NCBI GenBank assembly: GCA_964387285.1 | Contig: CAYLWO010000012.1 | Location: forward strand, 1 to 64,000 | Direction of reading: 5' to 3' | Length of the DNA: 64,000 bases | DNA from: Anaerohabitans sp964387285 | GTDB lineage: Bacteria > Zhuqueibacterota > Zhuqueibacteria > Residuimicrobiales > Residuimicrobiaceae | Part shown: in pieces, positions 18,752-27,776 of the stretch | How positions within the stretch are numbered: position 1 is the first letter of the stretch | How the letters are laid out: every line of letters starts with the position of its first letter | Notes under the pieces: model-generated | What the model was told of the DNA's origin: nothing | Databases searched by the model: none | Seen by the model: the letters and a program-made list of their open reading frames with translations, nothing else | Program-made: the position numbers and the translations under genes

Positions 18752-19702
18752 CTAGTTTTGTTCCACCGGATTAAGCAATTTCAGCACTTGCGGCGTTTCT
18801 ACGTTATCCGGCGTCACAACCGTCACGCCGGTGTCGATGCGTTTTTCCACCTTGCCGCCTTTTATTAAAGTTACGGCCGCCTGCACGCCCTGATAACCCA
18901 TTTGATAAGGATTCTGCACAATGAGCGCTTGCACCACGCCCTGTTTGAGCAATTTCACCTGATCCGGCGAACCGTCAAAGCCCACCAGCTTGACCTTGCC
19001 GGCCACGCCGCGACTGATCAGCGCATTGGCGCAGCCGATGGTGCCGGCTTCACTGGCAGCGAAAATGCCGGCCAGATCCGGATTTGCCGTGAGAATGTTC
19101 TCCGTCACAGCCATGGCAGTCGCCACTTCACTTTGCGAATATTGCACAGCGACTAACTGAATATCAGCGTGTTTCGCCAGCGCATCTTTGAATCCCTGCT
19201 CACGCATAATGGAGGTGGCAGCGCCGGGTACAATCGGCACACAGGCTACTTTGCCCTTTTCACCAATCAACGCGGCCAATTTATCCGCAGCCAGGGAAGC
19301 GCCGAGCACGTTGTCCGTGGCAATGAACGAAGCCGGCAAATCGGACTCGACGCCCGAGTCAATGGTCACCAGGGGAATGCCGGCCGCTAAAGCTTTTTCG
19401 ATGGTGGGGATCAAACCGCGCGTGTCGCAGGCAGCCAGAACAATAGCGTCCACTTTTTTATTGATGTAATCCTCCACCATGGCGATTTGCGCGGCGATTT
19501 CCAACTCGCTCTGCGGTCCTTTCCAGATCACATCGACCTGCAAATCCTTGCCGGCTGCTTCCGCACCGGCCTTGATTTTCAGCCAAAAATTTTGTGTTAA
19601 TCCCTTTGGCGAGACCAATACTTGCAGACGTTCTTTTTTCTGCGGAGCGCAATAGGAAAAGAGCAACGCTGCACAAAGAATCGAGCTCAACAGCCGACGC
19701 AT
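18752..19702 (-). CDS. Ribose-type ABC transporter substrate-binding lipoprotein
   Basis: The 316-residue protein belongs to the periplasmic binding protein family of RbsB, which carries simple sugars to an ABC permease. It starts at an ATG behind AGGAG and has a lipoprotein signal ending LLFSYC. Landmarks are GLTQNFWLKIKAGAEAAGKD, VDAIVLAACDTRGLIPTIEKALAAGIPLVTIDS, MREQGFKDAL, and GFDGSPDQVKLLKQG. The ligand cannot be decided, though pentose, hexose or inositol are family precedents. It lies 13 bases after the permease stop, so both are one operon. No ATPase gene of this system is visible nearby. Confidence 0.9.
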   Translation of the reverse strand: MRRLLSSILCAALLFSYCAPQKKERLQVLVSPKGLTQNFWLKIKAGAEAAGKDLQVDVIWKGPQSELEIAAQIAMVEDYINKKVDAIVLAACDTRGLIPTIEKALAAGIPLVTIDSGVESDLPASFIATDNVLGASLAADKLAALIGEKGKVACVPIVPGAATSIMREQGFKDALAKHADIQLVAVQYSQSEVATAMAVTENILTANPDLAGIFAASEAGTIGCANALISRGVAGKVKLVGFDGSPDQVKLLKQGVVQALIVQNPYQMGYQGVQAAVTLIKGGKVEKRIDTGVTVVTPDNVETPQVLKLLNPVEQN

Positions 19703-19715
19703 TGTTTTCTCCTGA

Positions 19716-20672
19716 TTATCTTAATGTTCTATGATGTTTGCGATATTGATCGGAAAACACGGCAATGATAATAATGGCGCCGATGGCGATCTGCTGCCAG
19801 AACGGCGAAATATTCAACAGGTTGCAGCCGTTGCGCAACACGCCCATGATCATCGCGCCGATCATGGCGCCGAGTATGGTGCCCTCGCCGCCGGTGAGAC
19901 TGGCGCCGCCGATGACACAGGCGGCAATGACATCCAGTTCATAACCGGTGCCGGCCGTGGGTTGGCCGGAGCTGAGACGCGAGGCCAGGACAATGCCGGC
20001 AAAGGCGCACAACAACCCGTTGAGTCCGTAAATCTTGATCAGCATTTTTTTAACGTCAATGCCGGACAATCCGGCTGCGGTCTCGTTGCTGCCAATGGCA
20101 AAGATGTGCCGGCCAAAGGCCATACGCGTTAAAATGAAATGACCGATCAATGCCAGAATAATAGTAAACAGAACCGGTACAGGCAATATATTGAATAAAC
20201 GACCGCCTCCCCAGAATCCAAAGGCGGGGGGCAGACCAAAAACCGGCACGCCTCCGGTCAACAGCAGCGCGGCGCCGCGGGCAATGCCCATGGTTCCCAG
20301 CGTGGCGATAAAGGGCGGCAAATGACCATAAGCAATCAGCGCACCGGCTGCCAGGCCCAATACTGCGCCGATTAACAAACCGACCAGCAAGGCCGGAATA
20401 ATGCTCACGCCACTGGATAAAAGCATGGTGGTCGCAATGCCGCACAGACCGAGAATGGAACCGACGGAGAGGTCAATGCCGGAAGAGATAATCACCATCA
20501 TTTGCCCGACGGCCATGATGGCCACCACGGACATCTGTAAACCGATAGCCAGTAAATTATCAATGCTCAGGAAATAGGGAGACAATATGCTGAGCGCCGC
20601 CACCATCAAAATCAAACTCATGAACGGCGCTGCGCGGCGCAACAACAGCGTCAACGTTTTCTTGCGTTCCAA
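19716..20672 (-). CDS. Ribose-type ABC transporter permease
   Basis: The 318-residue, Leu/Ala/Gly-rich membrane protein is of the RbsC/BPD_transp_2 type, with eight or more hydrophobic segments. MVIISSGIDLSVGSILGL and CVIGGASLTGGEGTILGAMIGA are family signatures that face the ATPase and the substrate path. A TTG start at 20672 is the only plausible one; the sequence upstream lacks a clear ribosome binding site. It would pair with the binding protein downstream. The usual upstream RbsA-type ATPase is absent, and the upstream DNA is a regulatory gap followed by a pseudogene on the other strand. The transporter therefore needs an ATPase from elsewhere, or the locus has lost it. Confidence 0.9.
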   Translation of the reverse strand: MERKKTLTLLLRRAAPFMSLILMVAALSILSPYFLSIDNLLAIGLQMSVVAIMAVGQMMVIISSGIDLSVGSILGLCGIATTMLLSSGVSIIPALLVGLLIGAVLGLAAGALIAYGHLPPFIATLGTMGIARGAALLLTGGVPVFGLPPAFGFWGGGRLFNILPVPVLFTIILALIGHFILTRMAFGRHIFAIGSNETAAGLSGIDVKKMLIKIYGLNGLLCAFAGIVLASRLSSGQPTAGTGYELDVIAACVIGGASLTGGEGTILGAMIGAMIMGVLRNGCNLLNISPFWQQIAIGAIIIIAVFSDQYRKHHRTLR

Positions 20673-20722
20673 ACCAATACCCTTTCACTTTCCAAAAAGT
20701 TAATGTATGAGATTTATCCATC

Positions 20723-20745
20723 ATTGTCAAATAGATAATGACAAT
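20723..20745. promoter_or_regulatory. Inverted repeat, candidate operator upstream of the sugar transporter genes
   Basis: ATTGTCA at 20723-20729 and TGACAAT at 20739-20745 form a perfect 7-base inverted repeat with a 9-base spacer in an AT-rich gap. It lies 51 bases upstream of the permease start, where a repressor such as a LacI-type protein could act. No regulator gene is nearby, so the assignment is positional. Confidence 0.35.
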
Positions 20746-20829
20746 TTTATTTGCATTTTGTCCTATTCGTGTACATATTAAACCTGAACATGATAACTTG
20801 TTATTCACCACAGGCCGCAAGCTCTGTCG

Positions 20830-21612
20830 TTTGCATCTGCAAAACTTTCGCATGGCTGCCAGGGCCCCGGCAATTTGAACGCCTGGTTCTGCATGACTCG
20901 CGCCATGGACCTGGCAAGGACGCAGGGACTCGGCTGCATAGCCCTGGCCAATACCAATCATGGGATGCGCGCCGGCTCCTATGGTTGGTAGGCCGCATAA
21001 GCAGGAATGGCAGCTATTTGCTGGACGAACACGCAACCCAACATGCCGGCCTGGGGTGGTAAAAGCGTCAAACTCGGCAATAATCCATTGGTGATTGCTT
21101 TGCCGCGTGCTGCAGGTCCTCTGGTGTTAGATATGGCCATGTCGCAATTTTCATTCGGAAAATTGGAGGAATACCGCCGGCAAAAGCTAAACCTTCCGGT
21201 ACCGGGTGGTTTCGATGATGCAGACCACCTGACCCACGATGCCGCGGTGATTGAAAAAAAATTTCAGACCTTGGCCGTCGGTTATTGGAAAGGAGCCGGC
21301 CTTTCCATTATGCTGGATCTATTGGCAGCAGTCATGGCCAGTGGTTTAGCCACGCACGAAATCAGCCAATTACCATCTGAAAGCGCGTTGTCCCAGGTCT
21401 TTATCGCAATAAATGTAGCAGATATTTCTAATAGAGAACGGATCGAACGATTGCTCAATACAGCTGTCGCTGATTTGCATGATTCTGTTCCGCGAAAGAC
21501 GGATGAATCAGTTTTTTATCCAGGGAAACGAACACTGAAAACAAGGAAGGAGAATATGCAGCTTGGCATTCCGGTGCAAGCGGATGTTTGGGAGAAAATC
21601 TTGGCGATGTAA
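20830..21612 (+). pseudogene. Decayed Ldh2/YiaK-type malate/lactate dehydrogenase fragment
   Basis: The family consists of NAD(P)H-dependent malate, lactate or 2,3-diketo-gulonate reductases. The frame shows GPGNLNAWFCMTRAMDLA, LGCIALANTNHGMRAG and ICWTNTQPNMPAWGGK, then NPLVIALPR, all strongly like YiaK-type proteins. Two nonsense codons interrupt the core, in the stretch reading YGW-stop-AA-stop-AGM, at about 20984-21000. About the first 100 residues of a normal protein are also missing. The longest intact downstream ORF starts at 21007 (201 residues) and covers the C-terminal half, ending in a plausible end. The gene is dead, or could make only a fragment. Its neighbour, the ribose-type transporter, lacks its ATPase, suggesting a larger decayed catabolic cluster. 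Confidence 0.85.
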
Positions 21613-21773
21613 AAGCCAACCCCGCAGAAGAGGGTAACTAAAGCGCAAGTCATACTGATCGAGAACGGCGTCTTTATTCACAATGACACAGAAAAATCAT
21701 TTGGGGAGATGATTATATAAATACCCGGGTGCACCCGGCAGAGTCAAGTACGAATTAGCCAAAGACAAAAAAA

Positions 21774-24164
21774 TTATCGCACCAGCACCATGCCGCTGCT
21801 CGGGCCCAGCATAACGGACGGCTCGCTGATTTCGCGCAGCGGCATTACTCCTGCTTTCTGTTCATCAACCAATACCGTCCATTTACCGGAAGGCAACGTA
21901 AAGGCGACAGACTCTTCCGCATGACCGTTCAGCAGCACCAGAATCTGCATCGCTTCCTTAGATTCACGCCGGTCAATAGACATGGCCAACGCAAAAGGAT
22001 TTTCATGATCCAAAAATTGAATGGCGTTGCGCGGCGCACGCCGTAATAAGGCATAGCGATTGCGCAGGGCGGCTAAACCGCTGTAATATTCAACGAGCTC
22101 TCGATTCAAATCCGCATGGCCGTAATCGAGCCAGTTGGTTTCATTGTCCTTGTTATAACTGTTGTGATCAATGCGGCCCGCCTGAGGATCCGGCGCACTG
22201 CTGCGTGTGATCACTTTGCTGCGGCCGTACTCCTGGCCTTCCTCGATCATCAATCCGCCCTGACTGACATACAGGATCAAGGCGCCCAATTTATTGATGC
22301 GCATTTGTCGCGGCGTCAAACGAGCGTTGGAAAGCGGATCCTGGATGGTTTGATCCGGCCGCACATCGCCCAGGCCGATGCGCACAAAATCGCCAAAGGT
22401 GTTGTCGTCATGCGAGCCGAGATAATTGACCGCATGTTTGCTCTTTTGAAACAGTCCACCCTCTTTGGCCAGCGTGCCGCAGAGATAGCGCTTCATGGTC
22501 TCTTTGCTGTTGCTTTCCCAGTAGCGACCGAAAATAAAACTGGTCCCGTTGACTGGATTTTGCCCCTTGACGCCGTTGCGGAATTGATCGTTCCAGGCCG
22601 CCCAATCGTGCTGTGAAAATTCCGCCGGCGTATACTTGCCGCCGCCCCAGGGCTCGGCGATGAGGATGACGTTGGGATTGAGCTTGCGCGCTTCCACGGT
22701 GATTTTATCAATGGTGTCCCAGTCGATCATGGAAGCCAGATCAAAGCGAAAGCCGTCAATGTGATATTCTTGCATCCAGAAAAGAATACTGTCGATGATC
22801 AAGCGTTGCGCCATGGGCCGTTCGGTCTTGAAATCATTGCCGCAGCCGCTGGTGGCCAGATAGTTGCCGTTATCGTCCAAACGAAAATAATATTTCTTAT
22901 CAATATGCTTAAAGGCGTTCAGGTCGTATTGCGAGACATGATTATAGACCACGTCCATAATCACCGCAATGCCTGCTTTGTGAAAAGCCCGCACCACCTT
23001 TTTGAACTCGTCAACCTGCCTGCCATCGCCGCCGCACCAGCCGTCTGCCGTCATGCTATTGCCGCCGGTATAATAGGATTCCGGCGCAAAAAAGTAGGAG
23101 GTCATGTAACCCCAGTGGTTACGGCTATAGGGATTCCAGGTGTTGGTCAATCCGTTCACCGGTACATTAAAGGGAATTTCGATATTGCCGAAATCCTGAA
23201 TGGGTAGAAATTCCACCGCATTTACACCCAACGACTTGATATGGGCCAATCCACCGCGAATACCCTCGGCCAGAGCTCCGTGATAACTGCCCGCCAGTTC
23301 GGGAGTTGCACCGGAGCTTGGATGGGCGGTCAAGTCGCGCAGGTGGCATTCATAGATCAACAAATCCTCCAGCGGAATGCCCAGCCAGGCGTCGCCCTGC
23401 CAGTCAAAATTGTGCGTATCGTAAATCAAAGTGCGGCCGCGATGCAGATATTCATTGCGCGTCGCAACCGCACGGCCATATGGATCGCAAATCAGCGCCT
23501 TGGCATTGAACGCTTCGCTGCCGCCGGCCGGACCATCCACTTTGTAATTGTAATAACAGCCGAAATAATGGCCGGCCAGCAAACATTCCCAAATAGCGTC
23601 GCTGTCGCGCAGCATGTCATACTCTCGTCCGGTCTCCTGCTGCAAAGAGTCATAGAGGATCATGGTGACTTTGTTCGCACGCGGCGCAAAGAGGCGAAAA
23701 ATCGTACGATCCTCATTCCAGGTACATCCAAGTTCTTTTTGCGAATAGAAATCATCCAGCACTTCGCCGGGTTGGATCTCTTTTTTCTCTCCTTTATAAT
23801 CTAGCGTATAAGTTTTATCCAGAGCTAACGATTCCGTAACCAATCGCACCAGACCGGGCTGTTTTTCTATTCTTTTAACCTTGGTCTTCGGCGTAATTAA
23901 AAAATCGCCGGCAGTGGGATTGGCGTGGGGGTCATCGAGTCGTACTTCTATCATATTGATGGTCGTGACACGGGCAGAGATCAACATGTTTTTTGTATTC
24001 CCTTGAGCTGTTACAATGGATATCAAGCCGATAATAAACAAAGCAAATAATTTTATATTTGAATTTGTAAATAATAAAGAGGCAGAAACACGTCTGCCCT
24101 CAGAGAAATAGGCGTTTGATATTGAGAGGAAACGGATTAATGATTTCAAATTGTTCTCTGACAT
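21774..24164 (-). CDS. GH13 alpha-amylase family enzyme, pullulanase/glycogen-debranching type
   Basis: The 796-residue protein has an N-terminal region with a hydrophobic stretch (IKLFALFIIGLISIVTA) that may be a signal or anchor after an extra 40 residues. The true start could therefore be later. An immunoglobulin-like CBM48 region precedes the barrel (GCTWNEDRTIFRLFAPRANKVTMILYD). Catalytic residues are visible: the nucleophile Asp in DGFRFDLAS, the acid/base Glu in LIAEPWGG, and the transition-state Asp in LGSHDDN. YECHLRDLT and VIMDVVYNHV are also typical. It probably cleaves alpha-1,6 branches of starch, pullulan or glycogen. The stop-start gap to murE is 34 bases, but a shared function is unlikely. 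Confidence 0.9.
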   Translation of the reverse strand: MSENNLKSLIRFLSISNAYFSEGRRVSASLLFTNSNIKLFALFIIGLISIVTAQGNTKNMLISARVTTINMIEVRLDDPHANPTAGDFLITPKTKVKRIEKQPGLVRLVTESLALDKTYTLDYKGEKKEIQPGEVLDDFYSQKELGCTWNEDRTIFRLFAPRANKVTMILYDSLQQETGREYDMLRDSDAIWECLLAGHYFGCYYNYKVDGPAGGSEAFNAKALICDPYGRAVATRNEYLHRGRTLIYDTHNFDWQGDAWLGIPLEDLLIYECHLRDLTAHPSSGATPELAGSYHGALAEGIRGGLAHIKSLGVNAVEFLPIQDFGNIEIPFNVPVNGLTNTWNPYSRNHWGYMTSYFFAPESYYTGGNSMTADGWCGGDGRQVDEFKKVVRAFHKAGIAVIMDVVYNHVSQYDLNAFKHIDKKYYFRLDDNGNYLATSGCGNDFKTERPMAQRLIIDSILFWMQEYHIDGFRFDLASMIDWDTIDKITVEARKLNPNVILIAEPWGGGKYTPAEFSQHDWAAWNDQFRNGVKGQNPVNGTSFIFGRYWESNSKETMKRYLCGTLAKEGGLFQKSKHAVNYLGSHDDNTFGDFVRIGLGDVRPDQTIQDPLSNARLTPRQMRINKLGALILYVSQGGLMIEEGQEYGRSKVITRSSAPDPQAGRIDHNSYNKDNETNWLDYGHADLNRELVEYYSGLAALRNRYALLRRAPRNAIQFLDHENPFALAMSIDRRESKEAMQILVLLNGHAEESVAFTLPSGKWTVLVDEQKAGVMPLREISEPSVMLGPSSGMVLVR

Positions 24165-24198
24165 TTTTACTGATTTGTCCTTGTGAAAAGAATGCAGA

Positions 24199-25677
24199 TC
24201 ATCGTTGCAGCAAAGCCTGCAACGCTTTTTCCGCCTCTACCCGGTCGTTGAATTCGATGGTGCGGTCCTTGAGAGTTTGCGTGGTCTCGTGGCCTTTGCC
24301 GAGGATCATGACGATATCGCCGGGACGAGCCATAGCAACGGCATGACGGATCGCCTCGCCACGATCGGGAATTTTTTGCAGCAGGGATTGGGGACATCCC
24401 TTGGCGATCTCTTCAATAATCTGCACAGGGTCTTCGTTGCGCGGATTGTCGGCGGTTAAAATGATCACATCGCTGTACTTGGCCGCTGTAGCGCCCATGA
24501 TCGGCCTTTTTTCCTTATCGCGATCGCCGCCGCAACCAAACAGGGTAATCAGCTGTTTTGGTTTCAGGCTCTTGGCCAGACTCAGCACATTTTCCACGCC
24601 GTCCGGCGTGTGCGCATAATCCACCACCACGGCGAATTCCTGTCCCTTTTCAACCAATTCAAAACGGCCGGACACCCAGATTTTCGCTTCCAAACCGGAT
24701 TTGATGGTCTGCAGGTCCATGCCTTGCGACAAAGCAACGCCCACAGCTGCCAGGGCGTTGTAAACGTTGAACTGCCCCACCAGTTTTGTGCTGATGTCGA
24801 TTTCGCCCTTGGGCGTGATGAGACGATAATCGGTGCCCTTGATATGATAGCGAATATCAACCGCGCGCACGTCCGCCTTTTCAGACAAGCCATAGGTGAT
24901 GGTTTTAGCTTGCGTGGCCTGCACAAAACGAATACCGTAAGCGTCGTCCATGTTGATCACCGCATGATCTTTCGGCAAGAGCCATTGGAACAATTTGAGT
25001 TTCGCCTGCAAATAGTTTTCCATGGTCTTGTGAAAATCGAGATGATCCTGCGTCAGGTTGGTGAACACCGCCACTTTGAATTTGCAGCCGTTTAAACGGT
25101 GGAATTCGATGCCGTGCGATGAAGTTTCCATTACGCAATAGTCGAAACGATCGTCCGCCATGCGTCGTAAAATTTCCTGCAAATCAGGCGGCTCAGGCGT
25201 AGTGTCTTTGGATTTATGAATAACGCCGTTCAGTTTATAGTAGAGCGTGCCGATAAGTCCGATTTTAAATTTTTGAATAAAAATGCTTTCCACGATATGG
25301 GTGGTGGTGGTTTTGCCGTTGGTGCCGGTGACGGCCAGCAGCTTGAGCGTATCGGAGGGAGATTCATAAAACCGCGTGGCGATTTTGCCGATGGCCCAGC
25401 GCGAGTCCGGCACGAGTATCTTGACAATGTGCTCCGGCAGCGGTTGATCCTGTTGCAGCACCACGGCTACAGCGCCGTTGCTGATCGCATCCGGAATGCC
25501 GACATGGCCGTCGGGGATTTCAATTTTATCCAGCTGAGTATAGATGTTAATAGCGACATAAAGATAACCGGGTTTAACGCGTAACGGATCATAAACCACG
25601 CCTTTGATGTCGATGCCCTGCGGTTGGCCGGTGATTTTTTTGTCCGTTAGCTCTTGCAACAATAACGTCAGATCCAT
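24199..25677 (-). CDS. murE: UDP-MurNAc-L-alanyl-D-glutamate--meso-2,6-diaminopimelate ligase
   Basis: MurE adds meso-diaminopimelate to the peptidoglycan precursor in the cytoplasm, using ATP. The 492-residue length is normal. The ATP-binding loop GTNGKTTT is at residues 118-125. DNPRNEDP at 410-417 carries the DNPR motif that selects meso-diaminopimelate over lysine. The N-terminal UDP-binding domain and C-terminal domain (ILGKGHETTQ) are intact. The rest of the mur/dcw cluster is not present, so the gene is isolated here, downstream of arginine genes. Spacing to the acetyltransferase gene upstream is 19 bases. Confidence 0.97.
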   Translation of the reverse strand: MDLTLLLQELTDKKITGQPQGIDIKGVVYDPLRVKPGYLYVAINIYTQLDKIEIPDGHVGIPDAISNGAVAVVLQQDQPLPEHIVKILVPDSRWAIGKIATRFYESPSDTLKLLAVTGTNGKTTTTHIVESIFIQKFKIGLIGTLYYKLNGVIHKSKDTTPEPPDLQEILRRMADDRFDYCVMETSSHGIEFHRLNGCKFKVAVFTNLTQDHLDFHKTMENYLQAKLKLFQWLLPKDHAVINMDDAYGIRFVQATQAKTITYGLSEKADVRAVDIRYHIKGTDYRLITPKGEIDISTKLVGQFNVYNALAAVGVALSQGMDLQTIKSGLEAKIWVSGRFELVEKGQEFAVVVDYAHTPDGVENVLSLAKSLKPKQLITLFGCGGDRDKEKRPIMGATAAKYSDVIILTADNPRNEDPVQIIEEIAKGCPQSLLQKIPDRGEAIRHAVAMARPGDIVMILGKGHETTQTLKDRTIEFNDRVEAEKALQALLQR

Positions 25678-25696
25678 ATACTTCCTTTATCTTGTG

Positions 25697-26167
25697 CTAG
25701 CCGATATTTTTTATCAACGCCACTTCGTCGCAATCGGGGAATTTGGGACAGTGGATGCAATCTTTCCACACCTTGTGCGGCAGGTCCTTTTTGTCTATGC
25801 GGGTAAAGCCGAGTTTTTCAAAGAAACCCGGTTTATAGGTAAGGGTAAAAACCTGAGAAAAGGCAAGCTCAGCCGCATCGATCAACAGTCGATCGACAAT
25901 GGCGCGACCCAGTCCCTGACCCACATGATCCGGCGCAATAGCCAGCGAGCGCACCTCGGCCAGATTATCCCATATGATATTAAGCGCGCCGCAACCGATC
26001 ACGCGATTATCCCAGATAGCCACATAATAATCGCGCATCTGGCTGTAAACCTGCATATGCGAGCGACTGAGCATGTCGCCCTGTTTGGCATAGTAATTGA
26101 TGAGTTCGGTAATTCCGTTAACGTCTTTAACTTGCGCTCGTCGGATCAAGGGTTTCCCGGATGGCAT
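25697..26167 (-). CDS. Short N-acetylglutamate synthase-like GNAT (ArgA-type)
   Basis: The 156-residue GNAT has the acetyl-CoA loop DHVGQGLGRAIVDRLL, the motif PGFFEKLGFTRIDKKDLPHKVWKDC, and the Cys-containing tail CIHCPKFPDCDE that I associate with short, stand-alone N-acetylglutamate synthases. These convert glutamate and acetyl-CoA to N-acetylglutamate, the first step to ornithine. It overlaps the last 41 bases of argD, supporting operon expression and a role in arginine synthesis. A monofunctional amino acid N-acetyltransferase of other specificity cannot be excluded. ArgJ elsewhere in the window can also supply acetylglutamate by recycling. Confidence 0.8.
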   Translation of the reverse strand: MPSGKPLIRRAQVKDVNGITELINYYAKQGDMLSRSHMQVYSQMRDYYVAIWDNRVIGCGALNIIWDNLAEVRSLAIAPDHVGQGLGRAIVDRLLIDAAELAFSQVFTLTYKPGFFEKLGFTRIDKKDLPHKVWKDCIHCPKFPDCDEVALIKNIG

Positions 26168-27341
26168 CTTCCAAAATCTCCACAGCTTCTTCTATCTGTT
26201 TCTTTTCGACAATCAACGGCGGCAAAAAGCGCAACACATGATCGCCGGCCTTGCACAACAGCAGGCCGAATTCAGCGCACTGATCGAGCACTTTTTTGGC
26301 CGCGATGCTCAACTCTACGCCGACCATCAATCCCCTGCCGCGCACTTCTTTAATGACCGGCAGTTCATCCTGGAGCAACTGAATGGATTTAATCAAATGC
26401 TCGCCCATGGCGCTCACATGTTTTAAAAACTCGGGATCAAGAATGCGATTGACGACATATTCCGCAACCGCAGTGGTCAAGGGTCCGCCGCCAAAGGTGG
26501 TGCCGTGTTGTCCGGGTTTGATGTGATCTGCAACGTCCCGGGTCACCAGCAGCGCGCCCAGCGGCAGGCCGCCGGCCAAGGGCTTGGCTATAGTCAGGAT
26601 GTCCGGTTCAATATCATACCATTCGTAACAACAGAATTGTCCGGTGCGGCCCAAACCGCACTGAATTTCATCCAGCACCAGCAGACAGTCATTTTCGTCC
26701 GCCAATGTGCGCAAGCCCTTCATAAACGTATCGCCGGCCGGATAGATGCCGCTCTCGCCCTGGATGGGTTCGACAAAAATGGCGCAGGTTTTTTGCCGAT
26801 TGAGCAAGCGGCTGACGCTGTCCAGGTTGTTAAACTCGGCAAACCGGATGGCCGGCAACATGGGATCATATCCTTGCCAGAATTTGTTTTGTCCGGTCAT
26901 GGACAGAGCGCCGTAGGTGCGGCCGTGAAAAGAGTTTTGCATGGCAATGACTTCATGGCATTCATCGCCTTTGACCTCATGGCCCCATTTGCGCGCCAGT
27001 TTCAGAGCGCCTTCGATCGCTTCGGCGCCGCTGTTGGTGAAAAACACCTTGTCGGCAAAGGTGACGTCCGTAAGCAAGCCGGCCAGCCGGATGGGCGGTT
27101 CGGAATGAAAAAGATTGGAGCAATGCCAGAGTTTCTGCGCTTGTTCCTGCAGCACCTGAATGGCGCCGGGATCGCAATGGCCCAGGGCGTTAACGGCAAT
27201 GCCGGCGGTGAAATCGAGATATTTTTTTCCGTCCGTATCGTAAAGATATACGCCGTGGCCATGACTTATAACCATGTTGGGACGCTGATAAGTCGGCAAC
27301 AGCGATTCTTTTTCCATTTCCAGGATCTTTTGGGTTTCCAT
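26127..27341 (-). CDS. argD: Acetylornithine aminotransferase
   Basis: ArgD transaminates N-acetylglutamate semialdehyde with PLP. The start is set at 27341 (METQKILEMEKE), 60 bases inside the longest frame, because a GGAG lies upstream and the extra residues are unlike the family. The 404-residue protein shows YLDFTAGIAVNALGH, TNSGAEAIEGALKLARKWG, LDEIQCGLGRTG and the PLP-lysine region TIAKPLAGGLPLGA. A succinylornithine or related aminotransferase is an alternative, but the acetyltransferase overlap and arg context support ArgD. The gene is divergent from the TPR gene. Confidence 0.93.
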   Translation of the reverse strand: METQKILEMEKESLLPTYQRPNMVISHGHGVYLYDTDGKKYLDFTAGIAVNALGHCDPGAIQVLQEQAQKLWHCSNLFHSEPPIRLAGLLTDVTFADKVFFTNSGAEAIEGALKLARKWGHEVKGDECHEVIAMQNSFHGRTYGALSMTGQNKFWQGYDPMLPAIRFAEFNNLDSVSRLLNRQKTCAIFVEPIQGESGIYPAGDTFMKGLRTLADENDCLLVLDEIQCGLGRTGQFCCYEWYDIEPDILTIAKPLAGGLPLGALLVTRDVADHIKPGQHGTTFGGGPLTTAVAEYVVNRILDPEFLKHVSAMGEHLIKSIQLLQDELPVIKEVRGRGLMVGVELSIAAKKVLDQCAEFGLLLCKAGDHVLRFLPPLIVEKKQIEEAVEILEDAIRETLDPTSAS

Positions 27342-27452
27342 GAGGTATTTTTCTCCAAAAAGTGTCAAATCAGAATGAAACTGAACAACCAATTTATGCA
27401 TTTTTTGGGAATTTGAACAGTATTTTTTTTAGTTAAAGAAATTCAATTCTGC

Positions 27453-27481
27453 TTGACAAGGGCGCTCTTTTTGCTTATATT
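27453..27481 (+). promoter_or_regulatory. Strong sigma-70-type promoter for the TPR gene
   Basis: TTGACA (27453-27458) and TATATT (27476-27481) are separated by exactly 17 bases. It reads away from argD toward the TPR gene at 27777, leaving a 5' leader near 290 bases. No conserved RNA structure was recognised in that leader (27490-27776). Confidence 0.65.
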
Positions 27482-27776
27482 CATATAGAAATATTTTGCT
27501 TTCATCATCATCTTCCTCTGCTTTCCTAATTTCGAAACCTGCACCGCGTCAACCGTACTATTATTATGAAGGCACTATTTCGAATACTTTTTTGTTGAAT
27601 CATGCTTAATTGAACGCTGCCGCAAAGCTGATCATTTCAGTCCAATTATTTGTTCTCAGACACTACGCTTAGAGCATGTCGTTGATTATTCGATTGTCGA
27701 TTTGCCATCAGGCGTATATTATTCTAGCCCAAGGCAATTCAACTCTTCATTCTTTTCCCAAGAAATGGAGGCAAAA

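Noticed and set aside
20560..21062. Small proteins in the gap before the Ldh2 fragment
   Set aside because: The frame that shows Ldh2 homology is the interrupted one. The intact short frames have no features and overlap it.
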